Assembly (NCBI GenBank): GCA_013112685.1
Contig: JABFGC010000002.1
Coordinates: 2,490,902 to 2,554,901 of the forward strand
Source of the DNA: Chloroflexota bacterium
Lineage (GTDB): Bacteria > Chloroflexota > Anaerolineae > Anaerolineales > Villigracilaceae
Direction: 5' to 3'
Length of the DNA stretch: 64,000 bases
This document shows, in pieces, positions 26,719 to 37,010 of the stretch. Both the position numbers and the translations under genes were made by a program. Positions within the stretch are counted from its first letter, which is position 1, and every line of letters starts with the position of its first letter. A model generated the notes under the pieces. The model was not told the DNA's origin and did no database searches. It saw only the letters and a list, made by a program, of their open reading frames with translations.

Positions 26719-28600
26719 TCATGAACTCCCAACGCATTGGGAGAGTTCGAGTTTTCTCGCCAGTTTCTTGGGGCTGTCCGAACCGGGACCGTACTGGCAG
26801 ACCGCCGCCCAGGGTTCGTAGTGCGTCTGAAACTGGTCGGTGAAATAGACCAGCCCGCCCTTCCAGACCGTGCGCGTCACGGTGACATCCGCGCCTTCGG
26901 CGGCGTAATCCACCTGTTTGATCTGGTTCGCCTCCAGCTCGGGGTTTTCTTCGAAGACCGGCTCCGGCGGCGGGACGGTGTTCATCGGTCCCGTCGTCTC
27001 CCAGGTCACGCTGCGCCCGTCGGAAGTGGAATAGATTTTCCACGTGATCGTGCGCGCGCTGCTGTTGACGTAGGTTTCCATCAAGAGCCAGTAGGGGGTG
27101 TCGTTTTTGAATTTGAAATCTACGAGCGGGAAGTAGACCGTCGCGTCCAGACCTGCATACTTGGTGTCTATCGAGCCGCTGGCGTCCATTTCGTAATAAG
27201 AGACGCGATAGGCGTGCGAATAACGCTCCACCACCGGGAAGCCCGCCATGAACACGGTGCGGAAGAGGGTGGTGCTTACCTGGCACACGCCGCCGCCCAC
27301 GCCTTTGATGGTGCGTCCGCCGTAGATGATGAGCGCCTCGGCGTAGCCGTTTTCCAGGCTCACGTCGCCCAGCACACTACCCATCGAGAAGGTCTCGCCG
27401 GGCGCAACGAGCAGTCCGTGATACTGCGCTGCCGCGGTTTCGATGTTTTGAATGCGCGCCTGGCTCGAGCCGTAAAAATACGTCGTCTGCTCGGCGACCA
27501 GTTGGACGATGCCCAATTCCGCGCCGGTGGCGGTATCCTGCACGGCGGGTGCCTGCTCGGCGACCACCAGATTGACGTTGTGCTCGCCGCGCAAAAGCGC
27601 CTCGTTGATGGCGGCGATGCTGGCTTCCACGTCCATCACGCGCCCAATGGTGGAGGCGGAGATCGGCTCGATCTGCCCGGTCGAATCGTTGAAGATGAAG
27701 CGCGCGTTGCGCGGGTTGCGGCCCACCAGCACCTTGAGGTCGCTCAACGTCTGGCGCAAAGCCGCCGCGTCCAGCCTGACGCGCATTTCCGCCGCGCCGT
27801 TGGCATCGGGCCACTTCCACCGCCAGCATGTTGGCGAGCACGGGGATATCGAACGTCCACGGGCCGGGGTCGCCTTCGCGGTGATTCGGGATGTTGATGG
27901 TGAGCGGCTGACTGAGGATGCGCCGCGCGGCTTCCGCCTGCGAAGAGACATCCAACAGTTTCGGCGCGGTCTCCTGGATCACGAGCGGCACTTCGCCATC
28001 GCGGAAGGACTGCAACTGACCGGCGAGATACACCAACGTCGCATCGAGGTTGAGCGCGCGCCCCAACCGCCCCGGCTCGGAGACCACGTTCGTGCCTTCC
28101 ACGCGCAGGCTTGCCTCCACCACCTGTTGATTCACCTGCGAGGCGATATTTTGCAAATAGGTATACGCCACGCGCTGGTCGAAGATGATCACAGGCGGCA
28201 CATCGGCGCCGAGTCCGCGCGCCCCAACCTGACCCGCAAGCGCCTTGAACAAGCCGCCTTTTCGTCCGTGGTTATATGCCGCCATTGCGCTGGCGGTCGG
28301 GTCGAAGACCATGCCCAATTCCGCGGGCGAAGCGACCCATACTTTATCGCCGTCGCGGAACAAGACCTTCCCCGTGATCGGATAGGAAAGCGTCTGGCTC
28401 AACTTCAACGCCGCATCGTTCGGTGAAAGACCGGAAAGGTCCACGCCCGCCACCGAGACGCCCGGAAAAATCCGCCCGGCGTACAGCAGTTGGTAGCCAA
28501 TCGTCCACACGAACACGGTGGTAGCGAACAACGTGAACCCGCCGGTCAACACGGCAAGGATTTGTTTCGGCAAATGATGCCGGGAATTCAATGCGTTCAT
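26719..28600 (-). CDS. VanW family protein with peptidoglycan-binding-like N-terminal domains, frameshifted
   Basis: About 626 residues when rejoined. One N-terminal membrane anchor (about 13-40) is followed by two YoaR-like domains (PGVSVAGVDLSGLSPNDAAL; VEASLRVEGTNVVSEPGRLG). The VanW domain follows (GETFSMGSVLG, GGGVCQVSTTLFRTVFMAG, ERYSHAYRVSYY). The frame breaks at a CCC run near 27815 and one base restores it. VanW proteins are envelope proteins of uncertain biochemical role. Confidence 0.85.
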
Positions 28601-28608
28601 GAGGAGGG

Positions 28609-28614
28609 ATTATA
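28609..28614 (-). promoter_or_regulatory. -10 box of the vanW-like gene
   Basis: TATAAT on the minus strand ends eight bases before ATG 28600, with no Shine-Dalgarno sequence between. A leaderless or nearly leaderless transcript is implied. Confidence 0.5.
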
Positions 28615-28706
28615 ACGAAAAAATCAGCCCGCCTTCAGGTGGAATTAAGTTTAAGATTAGCAAATCGCAGATACGGTACAATCTGAAAACTTTAATGGAT
28701 ATACCG

Positions 28707-29477
28707 ATGAAACCGATTTTGACTTTATTGTTGACGCTCGTCGTGTTGACTGCCTGCTCTCCCGCCTCGACCCCGACCTCAGACCTGCTCCCGGCTGCGA
28801 ATGAGTTTACCCAACCCGCGAGTTTTACCCCCGCCGCTTCCACGCCGACAGCGTCTCCGTTGGCGACGGAAACTTCCACTCCCCTGCCCCCCACTGCATC
28901 CTTCACGCCAACCCCCATAGACAGTTTAAAAGCCACCGTCAGCGCGGATAGACTCAGCTGCCGCTACGGACCGGGTCCCAATTACTTGTATCTCTTTGCG
29001 TTCAAAGCGGGCGCAAACATCAAACTCGTTGGGCGGGCGGATAACGACTGGCTTTTGGTCGAAAACGAGCCGCAGCGCTGCTGGATTCATCCCGATTTTG
29101 TCACTGTCGCGGGCGACCCGCGCACGCTCAGAACCATGTACCCGGACGGATTCAAACTTATCGTATCGCCGTATTACAGCCCCACAACCGTGTTGAGCGC
29201 CGAACGAGACGGCGATGAGGTCACAGTCACATGGGTGGAGGTTAAGGTCAGCCCGGGCAAATACGAAAACCCAAATATGTTCCCGTACATCATCGAAGTT
29301 TGGCGCTGTGAAGATGGGGAGATCATCTTCGAACCCCTCGTCTCACGCTTCCCCTTCATCACCTTCGTGGACGAGGCGGGCTGTGTCCAAGCCTCCCACG
29401 GGCGCGTGTTCGTGCAGGAAAAGCACGGTTACGCCGGTCCGGCGGAGATTCCGTGGCCGGAGCATAGTGATCCGTAA
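28707..29477 (+). CDS. lipoprotein with SH3-like domain
   Basis: 256 residues. Signal peptide with lipobox LTAC at about 13-16 (MKPILTLLLTLVVLTACSP), a Ser/Thr/Pro-rich linker to about 70, then a bacterial SH3-type domain (LSCRYGPGPNYLYLFAFKAG, WLLVENEPQRCWIHPDFV). The rest is unassigned. ATG 28695 (four codons upstream) is an alternative start. Likely an outer-surface lipoprotein of unknown role. Confidence 0.72.
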   Translation: MKPILTLLLTLVVLTACSPASTPTSDLLPAANEFTQPASFTPAASTPTASPLATETSTPLPPTASFTPTPIDSLKATVSADRLSCRYGPGPNYLYLFAFKAGANIKLVGRADNDWLLVENEPQRCWIHPDFVTVAGDPRTLRTMYPDGFKLIVSPYYSPTTVLSAERDGDEVTVTWVEVKVSPGKYENPNMFPYIIEVWRCEDGEIIFEPLVSRFPFITFVDEAGCVQASHGRVFVQEKHGYAGPAEIPWPEHSDP

Positions 29478-29481
29478 AAGG

Positions 29482-30904
29482 TCACGGCACCCAAAACGAC
29501 CACCACCCTTCACTTACGGGAATCACCTGGTTTGAAACGAAGTTTGCAAATACCGGATACGCCTCCCCTGTGTTCAAGTTCAGCAGTTGGGATGGATAAG
29601 CATAGACGCTGTTGCTATCGGGCAAATTTTTGCAACCGTAGAAAAAAGCCCATTGCGCATCCGGCGAAAGGACATAATCGCAATTCCCGAAATCCGGGTA
29701 TTCGATCACATCGCTGTCTTCAATATTGATCATCCTCTGCCCAAGCGACTTATCCAATACCGAGAGGGTGGTCAACGTTTCCACGCAAACGGTCAGAAAG
29801 ATGCGCTGACCGTCCGGCATCCATTCGGCGGAATAGCAATCCCCGGCGTTGTAACCCGGCAGGCGCGTGATCTCGCCGCTCGGCGCGGACCAGGTAACGA
29901 AATATTTCTGGGGACCTTTGTCGCTGCCTTTCCAGCCGTATCCCAGGATTTTATCCTCCGTGGGAGACCAGCGATCTCCTTTGTTACAGAAAATGACCAG
30001 TCCGCCCGATTCCATTTTTGCAATAGGTTCCCCCGCAATCGTCGCCAGGTAACAACCGTTCCTGATTTTGTCGGCGGGCGCTTCTCCGTAATACGCCGAA
30101 TAAGCCAGGTACTGACCGGACGGGGAGAGATAGACCTTATCGCCCGCGTTTTCAAGCGCCTGCCAAACCTCCTGCTGAGCCGAGTCGTCCAGATTGGAGA
30201 AATAGTATTTTTCACTGCAAATGCCGAGTACGTCGCACCGGCTTCCCGTCACCCAATAGAAACCGCTCCCATCCGGCGATTCAAACAACAATCTTGTCGT
30301 TTCAAGGATTGCGGCGGAGGGCAGTTCGAGTTTCCTCAGTTCGCTCCCGTCCAAATTCACGACATAAAATGATTTTTTCCCGCCAGGTCTTTCCGTTGCC
30401 AGAAAAACCATTTTCCCGTTCGAGAGCCACAGGATGCTTCTCAGATAGGGGATCAACTTCTCGTTCCGAAACCCATAGGAGAGGTCCAGCGAAGTGTCCT
30501 TTCCCGTATCCAGCGGTGCGGCGTTCGTTCCATCTGGATTGATCAGGGTTATTTTTTCGTCCTTGCGCACGATCATCCGCCTTCCATCCGGGGGAAACGC
30601 CGTACACCTCAAAGCCGAGTTTTTTCAGATTTGTCCCGTCCAAAGCCGAGGACAGCCAGACAAAGGGAATCCCCTGGTCTATATCGTCTGGGACCAGCAG
30701 TTGGTTTATCCCCATCAAAATCGTACCGCCTCCGCCTTGAGGGGTAGCGGTGGGAGAAGGGGTAAACGTGGGGGTGGGAGAAATGGATAACGTAACAGAT
30801 GGGGAAATATTTTCCGATCCTGGCGGCAATGTGTTTTCGCCACACGCGGTTAGCATAATAATGAACAACAACATTGCCAAAACAATAAATTTTCCTGGTG
30901 TCAT
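29482..30904 (-). CDS. lipoprotein with WD40-like beta-propeller repeats, frameshifted
   Basis: About 474 residues when rejoined. Signal peptide with lipobox MLTAC near residue 18, a Pro/Thr/Ser linker, then TolB/PD40-like blades (GVSPDGRRMIVRKDEKITLI after correction; YLSPSGQYLAYSAYYGE; WMPDGQRIFLTVC; VLSPDAQWAFFYGC). One surplus C in a CCCC run near 30590 breaks the frame. No catalytic residues; probably a surface or periplasm-like binding protein. AAAGGA precedes ATG 30904. Confidence 0.72.
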
Positions 30905-31082
30905 AGTATTATCCTTTCGGTCCCTTGCATCGCACGAAAAACCAAGGGAGCACGCCAACAAAGACTTATCCCCCAACAACGGGACAAATTATACATTGAA
31001 GCATAACAGGATGGATTTCAACTTCCTGATAAACGCAGAGATTTACCGCGCTCTCAGCACAAGACCGAGCGAGCATTGGAAG

Positions 31083-31198
31083 AATTTCGCTACCGTACAA
31101 ACGAACAAAATCGAACCGCCAAGACGCCAAGTTTTTCGAGGTTTCTTGGCGACCTTGGCGCACTTGGCGGTAAAAATTCTGAATGTACAGTAGAGAAA
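31083..31198. repeat. MITE-like palindromic element, family C, copy 1
   Basis: Termini ATTTCGCTACCGTACAA and TGTACAGTAGAGAAA are inverted. The interior is a nested dyad (AATCGAACCGCCAAG / CTTGGCGGTAAAAATT). A second copy is at 54160-54294. It has no coding content and ends five bases before the tRNA terminator. Confidence 0.72.
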
Positions 31199-31202
31199 GG
31201 AA

Positions 31203-31238
31203 TAAAAAAACCTGCCCGAATTGACGGGCAGATTTTTT
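31203..31238 (-). terminator. terminator of tRNA-Asn
   Basis: On the minus strand CTGCCCG pairs with CGGGCAG over a six-base loop and is followed by GTTTTTTT; an A-run on the other side also gives T-rich sequence in the opposite direction. Confidence 0.82.
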
Positions 31239-31247
31239 GCCAAAAGG

Positions 31248-31320
31248 CTCCTGGCGTAGGACTTGAACCTACAACCTAGCGGTTAACAGCCGCTCGCTCC
31301 GCCGATTGAGCTAGCCAGGA
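31248..31320 (-). tRNA. tRNA-Asn (anticodon GTT)
   Basis: 73 bases. The 7-bp acceptor stem is TCCTGGC / GCCAGGA with a G discriminator. The anticodon loop reads CTGTTAA between GGCGGC-side arms, and the T-arm has GGTTCAAGTCC. CCA is not encoded. A strong terminator follows. Confidence 0.93.
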
Positions 31321-31369
31321 ACGCGAGCGATATTATATGTACTAGCCTTGGGAATGTCAAGTGAAAATT

Positions 31370-32362
31370 TTAGTAACGGATCGAACTCAAGTTTTCCAGT
31401 TTGTCCGTCTTATGTGTGGCGGTGATCTGGCGGACGGTGCCCGTCAGCCCGCGCACGACCAGAGTGTCGGTGTTGATGCGGTTGCCGTAATAGCGCACGC
31501 CCTTGAGCAGTTCACCGTCCGTGATGCCGGTTGCCGCAAAGAAGACATCCTCCGAAGAAACCAGGTCGTCCATCGTCAGTATCTTGTCGAAGTTATAACC
31601 GGCTTCAAGTCCGCGCCTGCGTTCATCGTCGTCGCGCGCATACAACTTGCCTTGAATCTCGCCGCCCATTGCACGCAGGGCGCAGGTCGCGATCACCCCT
31701 TCGGGCGTGCCGCCGATGCCGAACAAAACGTCCACGCCGGATTCGGGCCAGGCGGTCATCAACGCGGCGGCGACATCGCCGTCGGGTATCTGGCGGATGC
31801 GCGCGCCCGCCTTGCGGATCTCTGCAATCATCTCGGCGTGACGCGGGCGGTCAAGGATGATGGTGGTCAGGTCTTCCACCGCTTTGCCCTTCGCTTTCGC
31901 AATCTCGCGCAGGTTTTCCGTGATGGGTTTTTCGATATTGATCCTGCCTTTGGCTTCGGGTCCCACCGCGATCTTGTCCATGTAAACGAACGGACCGGGG
32001 TCGAACATCGTCCCGCGCGGGGCGACGGCAACCGTGGCAAGCGAATTCGAACGTCCAAATGCCAGGGGGCGGGTCCCGTCAATGGGGTCCACAGCAACAT
32101 CCACGTCCGGGCTGGAGCCGTTGCCCACCCGCTCGCCGTTGTACAACATCGGAGCCTGGTCCTTCTCCCCTTCGCCGATGACGATGATCCCGTTCATATC
32201 CACTGTGCTGAGGACGAGCCGCATCGCATTGACCGCGGCCTGGTCTGCCCCTTCTTTATCGCCTCTCCCCATGAAGCGGCCCGCCAGCATCGCCGCCGCT
32301 TCCGTGACGCGCGCAAGTTCGAGCGCGAGGTTTCGAGTGGGTGTTGCGCCAAGAACCTCCAT
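31370..32362 (-). CDS. glpX: class II fructose-1,6-bisphosphatase
   Basis: 330 residues. Gluconeogenic phosphatase. The metal-binding motifs IVIGEGEKDQAPMLYNGE and VAVDPIDGTRPLAFGRSNS are typical, as is GIGGTPEGVIATCALRAMGG. ATG 32362 is chosen; the much longer reading frame upstream runs into cdsA in a different frame. Together with the glycerol genes elsewhere it fits growth on C3 compounds. Confidence 0.92.
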   Translation of the reverse strand: MEVLGATPTRNLALELARVTEAAAMLAGRFMGRGDKEGADQAAVNAMRLVLSTVDMNGIIVIGEGEKDQAPMLYNGERVGNGSSPDVDVAVDPIDGTRPLAFGRSNSLATVAVAPRGTMFDPGPFVYMDKIAVGPEAKGRINIEKPITENLREIAKAKGKAVEDLTTIILDRPRHAEMIAEIRKAGARIRQIPDGDVAAALMTAWPESGVDVLFGIGGTPEGVIATCALRAMGGEIQGKLYARDDDERRRGLEAGYNFDKILTMDDLVSSEDVFFAATGITDGELLKGVRYYGNRINTDTLVVRGLTGTVRQITATHKTDKLENLSSIRY

Positions 32363-32376
32363 GGTACCTCCTAATT

Positions 32377-33188
32377 CTACAGAATAAACCAGACGAGAAA
32401 ATAATACCCGATAACCGCCCCCCACAGCCAGGAATCGATCCGGTCGAAAAAGCCGCCATGACCGGGCATGATGTCGCTCGAATCCTTGAGACCCGACTGG
32501 CGTTTGAACATGCTCTCGCCGAGGTCGCCCAAGGGGGAGAGCGCGCCGAGGATCAGACCGAGCAGCGCGCCCTGCCAGATGGCGATGTCGCCGGTCAGGT
32601 TGCCGTAGGCGGAATAGGCGTAGACCAGAAACGCGCCGCCGATCATGCCGGTGAAGACGCCTGCAGCGTAGCCTTCCCAACTCTTCCGGGGCTGAGGCGC
32701 GGCGCCATTTTATGCTTCCCATACGCCCTGCCGATGGAGTACGCGCCCGAATCCGCGAGCCAGACGGAGGGCAGGACAAGCATGAACCACCAGCCGCCTT
32801 CGGGCAGGTTGCGGATGTCGAGCAGGTATGCGCCGATCCAGCCGATGTAGACGATGCCCCCCGGCGGTAACGCCAAAATCGAACGCGGCAGTGTCTCTGC
32901 CGCGCTCATAGGCGATAAGATGCCACGCAAGGGCAAACAGGATCGCCCCCGCAAAGGCAGGCATGGCAAACGCAGGGAAGAACATGCGCGTCAACAGGAT
33001 AACCGCCACGCCCCCCACCGTGATGTGCATCTGCGGCTCCAGTTTTACCGCGCGGAACATGTACACGTATTCCCTTGCCGCACCGACCAGAAGACGCCCA
33101 TAAGCAGAAAATAAGGAATGCCGCCGATCAAGATGGCGGGCATTCCTATCACTGCCAGTCCAAACACTGTGATGAGCCTTCTACGCAT
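32377..33188 (-). CDS. cdsA: phosphatidate cytidylyltransferase, three frameshifts
   Basis: About 270 residues when rejoined. Makes CDP-diacylglycerol for phospholipid synthesis. Multiple helices, then WLADSGAYSIGRAYGKHKMA, SPRKSWEGYAAG (after restoring one base), and the signature LGALSPLGDLGESMFKRQ...KDSSDIMPGHGGFFDRID. Frame breaks near 33092, at the C6 run 32857-32862, and near 32698. The ATG overlaps the stop of uppS by eight bases. An essential gene, so the breaks are very probably sequence errors. Confidence 0.82.
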
Positions 33189-33928
33189 TTGATTCCTGGA
33201 GTTCCCCCGAAGATACCTTTCCATACCGCCTGTCGCGGTGGGCGAACGCCTCCAATGCGTGACGGTATTCCTCCTTGTCGAAATCGGGCCAGTAGGTCGG
33301 CGTGATGTACCACTCCGAATACGCCGCCTGCCAGATGAGGAAGTTGCTGACGCGCAACTCGCCCGACGTGCGGATGATCAGGTCCGGGTCGGGGACCCCG
33401 GCTGTGAACAGGTATTTGTTGACCAGTTCGTCGGTGACATCCTCGGCGGGGATGCCGTCCCTGATGATCTTTTGGATGGCGCAGACGATTTCGTCGCGCC
33501 CGCCGTAATTGAAGGCGACGTTCAAAACGAGCCGGTCGTTGTTCCGGGTCAACTCGATGGCATCCAGAACCTTTTGCTGAATCTTCGGGTCCCAGCCGCT
33601 CCAGCCGCCCGATGTGGCGCAACTGCACGCCTTCCCTGTGCAGTTCGCCGAGTTCGCGGTCAATCACATCCTGCAAAATGAACATCAACCCTTGAACTTC
33701 CTCGGGCGGGCGTCCCCAGTTTTCGGTCGAAAAGGCGTAGATGGTGAGGTATTTGATCCCAAACTCAACGGTCGAGCGGATGACACGGCGCAGGTTTTCC
33801 GTGCCAGCCTTGTGTCCGGCAAGACGCGGCAATCCGCGATGAAGCGCCCAGCGGCCGTTGCCGTCCATGATTATGGCAACGTGCTGGGGAATCTTCTCAG
33901 GAGGGATGTTCAAAGGGTTTTCTGTCAT
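33181..33928 (-). CDS. uppS: undecaprenyl diphosphate synthase (isoprenyl transferase), frameshifted
   Basis: About 249 residues. Makes the C55 lipid carrier for wall synthesis. HVAIIMDGNGRWALHRGLPR has the catalytic Asp, GIKYLTIYAFSTENWGRPPE follows, and PDLIIRTSGELRVSNFLIWQ plus AYSEWYITPTYWPDF close the active site. A surplus base in the CCC run at 33591-33593 breaks the frame; the corrected join is RLERLDPKIQQKVLDAIE. Confidence 0.85.
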
Positions 33929-33972
33929 ATCGTTTTTCTCTTTTCAATGCCGGTGGGACATTGAAAGGCAGG

Positions 33973-34542
33973 CTAGACTTCCATGATGTCTTTTTCTTTG
34001 TTCTGCCCGAGCCTGGCGATCTCTTCGATATATTTATCGGTAAGTTTTTGCAGGTCGTCCTCGCCGCGTTTGAGGTCGTCCTCGGTGATGAGTTTTTCCT
34101 TTTCAAATTCGCGGATGTCGTTGTGCAGGTCGCGGCGGATATTGCGGACGGCAATGCGCGCCTCCTCCAGACGATGGTGCATGTGCTTGACCAGTTCGCG
34201 GCGGCGTTCCTCGGTGAGCGGCGGTAGGTTGAGGTGGATGACCTTGCCGTCGGAATTGGGATTCAGCCCGAGGCCCGAGACGCGAATCGCCCGCTCAATA
34301 TCCTTGAGCGAGCCTCCATCGAACGGTTTGATGGTCAGGGTGCGCGGTTCGGGAACGCTGATGGAAGCCGGGTTCATCAGCGGGGTCGGCGTGCCGTAAT
34401 ATTCCACAGGCAGTTTTTCGATCAGGACGGGGCTGGCGCGCCCTGTGCGGATGCTGTTGAGGTCATCGGTTAGGGATTGGATCGCGCCGTGCATGCGGGC
34501 TTCGGCGTCCTTCAACAGGCTTTTGATTTCGTCGGTACTCAC
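33973..34542 (-). CDS. frr: ribosome recycling factor
   Basis: 189 residues, the usual RRF length. RTGRASPVLIEKLPVEYYGT and ASISVPEPRTLTIKPFDG, then LNLPPLTEERRRELVK, are conserved; two long helices close the three-helix domain. Releases ribosomes after termination with EF-G. GAGGAAGA precedes the ATG. It sits in the rpsB-tsf-pyrH-frr order seen across bacteria. Confidence 0.95.
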   Translation of the reverse strand: MSTDEIKSLLKDAEARMHGAIQSLTDDLNSIRTGRASPVLIEKLPVEYYGTPTPLMNPASISVPEPRTLTIKPFDGGSLKDIERAIRVSGLGLNPNSDGKVIHLNLPPLTEERRRELVKHMHHRLEEARIAVRNIRRDLHNDIREFEKEKLITEDDLKRGEDDLQKLTDKYIEEIARLGQNKEKDIMEV

Positions 34543-34716
34543 GATCTTCCTCCTGAAAATAATTACGATACAAGGATACCTTAAAACAGGGATTTAGGCT
34601 ATGGGATTGAGAGTCGGTGGAAAATATTGAGAGACTCTCACGGTTAAAAGCGTTCCTCTTTCGACTTTCTTGCGAAAGCAGAAAGAGGAAAGAGGTCGGG
34701 TCGCCGCAGACAACGA

Positions 34717-35433
34717 TTAGGCGGTCACCAGCGTGCCAACATGGTCCCCTTTCAATGCAGTGGTCAGGGCTTTCGAATCCCACAAGTTAAGGACAAGAAT
34801 GGGCAGGTTGTTTTCCATACAAAGCGTGATGGCGGTGCTGTCCATCACTTCGAGCCGCCGGTTGAGGACTTCGATATAACTCAACCTCTCGAACTTCCTG
34901 GCATCGGGGTTTTTCTTCGGGTCGGCATCGTAGACGCCGTCCACCTTGGTGGCTTTGATGACCACGTCTGCGTCAATTTCCGTGGCGCGCAGGGCGGCGG
35001 CGGTGTCGGTGGAGAAGAACGGGTTGCCCGTCCCCGCGCCGAAGATGACGACGCGTCCCTTTTCGAGATGGCGGATCGCCCGCCGGCGGATGTACGGCTC
35101 GGCGATGGCGCGCATCTCGATGGCGGACATGACGCGCGTGAACACGCCCTGCCGTTCGAGGGCGTCCATCAACGCCATGGCGTTCATCACGGTGGCGAGC
35201 ATGCCCATGTAGTCGGCAGTGGAACGGTCCATTCCGCGCTCGGAGTCCCTGCTTGCCCCGCCAAAGGTTGCCCGCGCCGATGACCACCGCCACGTCCACG
35301 CCCATCTGGCGGACTTCCTTGATGCGGCTGGCGATGGATTCGGCTTCCTGAACGTCTATGCCATAGCCCATGGGACCGCCCAGCGCCTCGCCGCTCAACT
35401 TGAGCAGGATCTCTTGTATTTCAACTCAGCCAT
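34717..35433 (-). CDS. pyrH: UMP kinase, two frameshifts
   Basis: About 239 residues when rejoined. Starts MAELKYKR at 35433 with GGAGG upstream; a lost base near 35412 interrupts the run into ILLKLSGEALGGPMGYG. VAVVIGAGNLWRGKQG follows, a second break near 35247 precedes GMDRSTADYMGMLATVMNA. The C-terminal half is intact (GRVVIFGAGTGNPFFSTDTA, ATKVDGVYDADPKKNP). It phosphorylates UMP. 174 bases separate it from frr, with a hairpin of CCTCTTTC / GAAAGAGG type. Confidence 0.85.
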
Positions 35434-35453
35434 TCATGCCTCCATATTCCTTT

Positions 35454-35485
35454 AGAAAAAAAGCCAACCCGAAGGCTGGCTTTCT
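35454..35485 (-). terminator. rho-independent terminator after tsf
   Basis: On the minus strand AAGCCAGCC pairs with GGTTGGCTT across TTCG and is followed by TTTTTTTC. It lies seven bases after the tsf stop and before the pyrH start, so pyrH expression needs readthrough or its own promoter. Confidence 0.85.
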
Positions 35486-35491
35486 TCAAAC

Positions 35492-36101
35492 TTAACTTTG
35501 AGCGGCGCTTTCACCCAGTTCCCATCGCTGGAAGCGGCGGACGACGACGTTCTCGCCGATGGCAGCCACGTTCTGCAAAATGAGCTTTTCGATGGTGATC
35601 GATTCATCGCGGATGTAGGGCTGGCGCAGGAGGCAGATTTCATCCTTGTACTTTTCGACGCGTCCTTCCACGATCTTGGGCAGGACGTTATCGGGTTTGC
35701 CTTCCTCTTTCGCGCGCGCGCGGGCGATCTCCGCCTCGTGTTCGAGTTCCGCGGCGGGAATCTCGTCCGCGGTGATGTACTTCGGCGAGCCGGCGGCAAT
35801 TTGCAGGGCGATCTCATGCGCCAGCGTGCGGAACTGCTCGGCGCGCGCCACGAAATCGGTCTCGCAGTTGATCTCGACCATCACACCCACACGTCCCCCG
35901 CCGTGAGAATACAACTCAATCATCCCGTTGGAGGCGGCGCGGTCGGCGCGTTTGGCGGCGGTCGCCATGCCTTTTTCGCGCGAGCCAGTCCACCGCCTTT
36001 TGAAAATCTCCATTGGATTCCTGCAACGCCTTGCGGCAGTCCAGCATCGGCGCGTTGGTGGCGGCGCGTAGCTGCTTGATCATCTCAGTCGTAATTTCCA
36101 T
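35492..36101 (-). CDS. tsf: elongation factor Ts, frameshifted
   Basis: About 203 residues, a short-form EF-Ts. MIKQLRAATNAPMLDCRKAL and the nucleotide-exchange core (EINCETDFVARAEQFRTLAH; LLRQPYIRDESITIEKLI) are typical. One base too many near 35980 separates the N-terminal UBA-like part from the rest (corrected DWLREKGMATAAKRADRAAS). Recycles EF-Tu-GDP. Lies 30 bases after rpsB. Confidence 0.87.
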
Positions 36102-36131
36102 TTCACTATCCTTGACGTTCCTTCGATTTTG

Positions 36132-37010
36132 TTATGCAGCTTCGGAATCCTTGGCGGCTTCGCCGGTTGTTTCAGGCTTGCCCTTCAATTTCGCCAGGGT
36201 GGCTTCGCCGAGCAGGGCATCGTCTGCCATCTCATCGTCGGTTTCCACAACCGCCTGGCGGGCAGGGCGGGACCTTGTCTTGGCTTCCGGCTTGACTTCC
36301 TCCACCTGTTCGGGTTCCTCTTCCTTGCGCATCGCCTTGCCTTCGAGCACGGCGTCTGCCATTTTGGAGACCAGCAGTTTGATGGCGCGGATGGCGTCGT
36401 CGTTGGAGGGAATCACGTAGTCAATGTCCTGCGGATTGCAGTTGGTATCCACCAGCGCCACAATCGGGATGTTGAGCAGGTTGGCTTCGCGCACGGCGGA
36501 TTCTTCACGCCCCACATCCACGATGAAGAGCAGGTCGGGCAGGCGCTTCATCGAGCGGACGCCGGAGAGTCGGGTGTGCAGGCGGGCGATCTCACGTTCG
36601 ATCAACAAGCCTTCCTTTTTGGTGAGGCGGTTGATGTCGCCGGAGTCGCGCATCTTTTCGAGGCGTTCCAGTTCCTGGATGCGCTGATACATGGTGGACC
36701 AGTTGGTCAACATGCCGCCCATCCAGCGCTCGGTGACGAAGGGCATGCCGCAGCGCGCCGCTTCTTCCATCACCGTTTCCTGCGCCTGGCGCTTGGTGCC
36801 TACGAACAGCACCGTGCCGCCGTTGGAAACCGTATCGCGGATGACGGTGTACGCTTGATTCGCCAGTTTGACGGTCTGCTGGAGGTCGAGGATGTGAATG
36901 CCGTTGCGCTCCGTGAAGATGTACGGCTTCATGCGGGGGTCCCACTTGTTGGTGCGGTGACCGAAATGGACGCCGCTCTCAAGCAGGGCTTTCATGGAAA
37001 TATTAGCCAT
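36132..37010 (-). CDS. rpsB: 30S ribosomal protein S2
   Basis: 292 residues from ATG 37010, with AGGAG upstream. SMKALLESGVHFGHRTNKWD, MKPYIFTERNGIHILDLQQT, RWMGGMLTNWSTM, and VIPSNDDAIRAIKLL are S2 hallmarks. The last 60 residues form an acidic/basic extension (EEEPEQVEEVKPEAKTRSRP) beyond the core protein. The upstream in-frame extension is non-homologous leader sequence. Confidence 0.95.
   Translation of the reverse strand: MANISMKALLESGVHFGHRTNKWDPRMKPYIFTERNGIHILDLQQTVKLANQAYTVIRDTVSNGGTVLFVGTKRQAQETVMEEAARCGMPFVTERWMGGMLTNWSTMYQRIQELERLEKMRDSGDINRLTKKEGLLIEREIARLHTRLSGVRSMKRLPDLLFIVDVGREESAVREANLLNIPIVALVDTNCNPQDIDYVIPSNDDAIRAIKLLVSKMADAVLEGKAMRKEEEPEQVEEVKPEAKTRSRPARQAVVETDDEMADDALLGEATLAKLKGKPETTGEAAKDSEAA

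Noticed and set aside
34655..34692. Terminator between pyrH and frr
   Set aside because: The CCTCTTTC/GAAAGAGG hairpin is real but no T-run follows on the minus strand, so it is only noted with pyrH.
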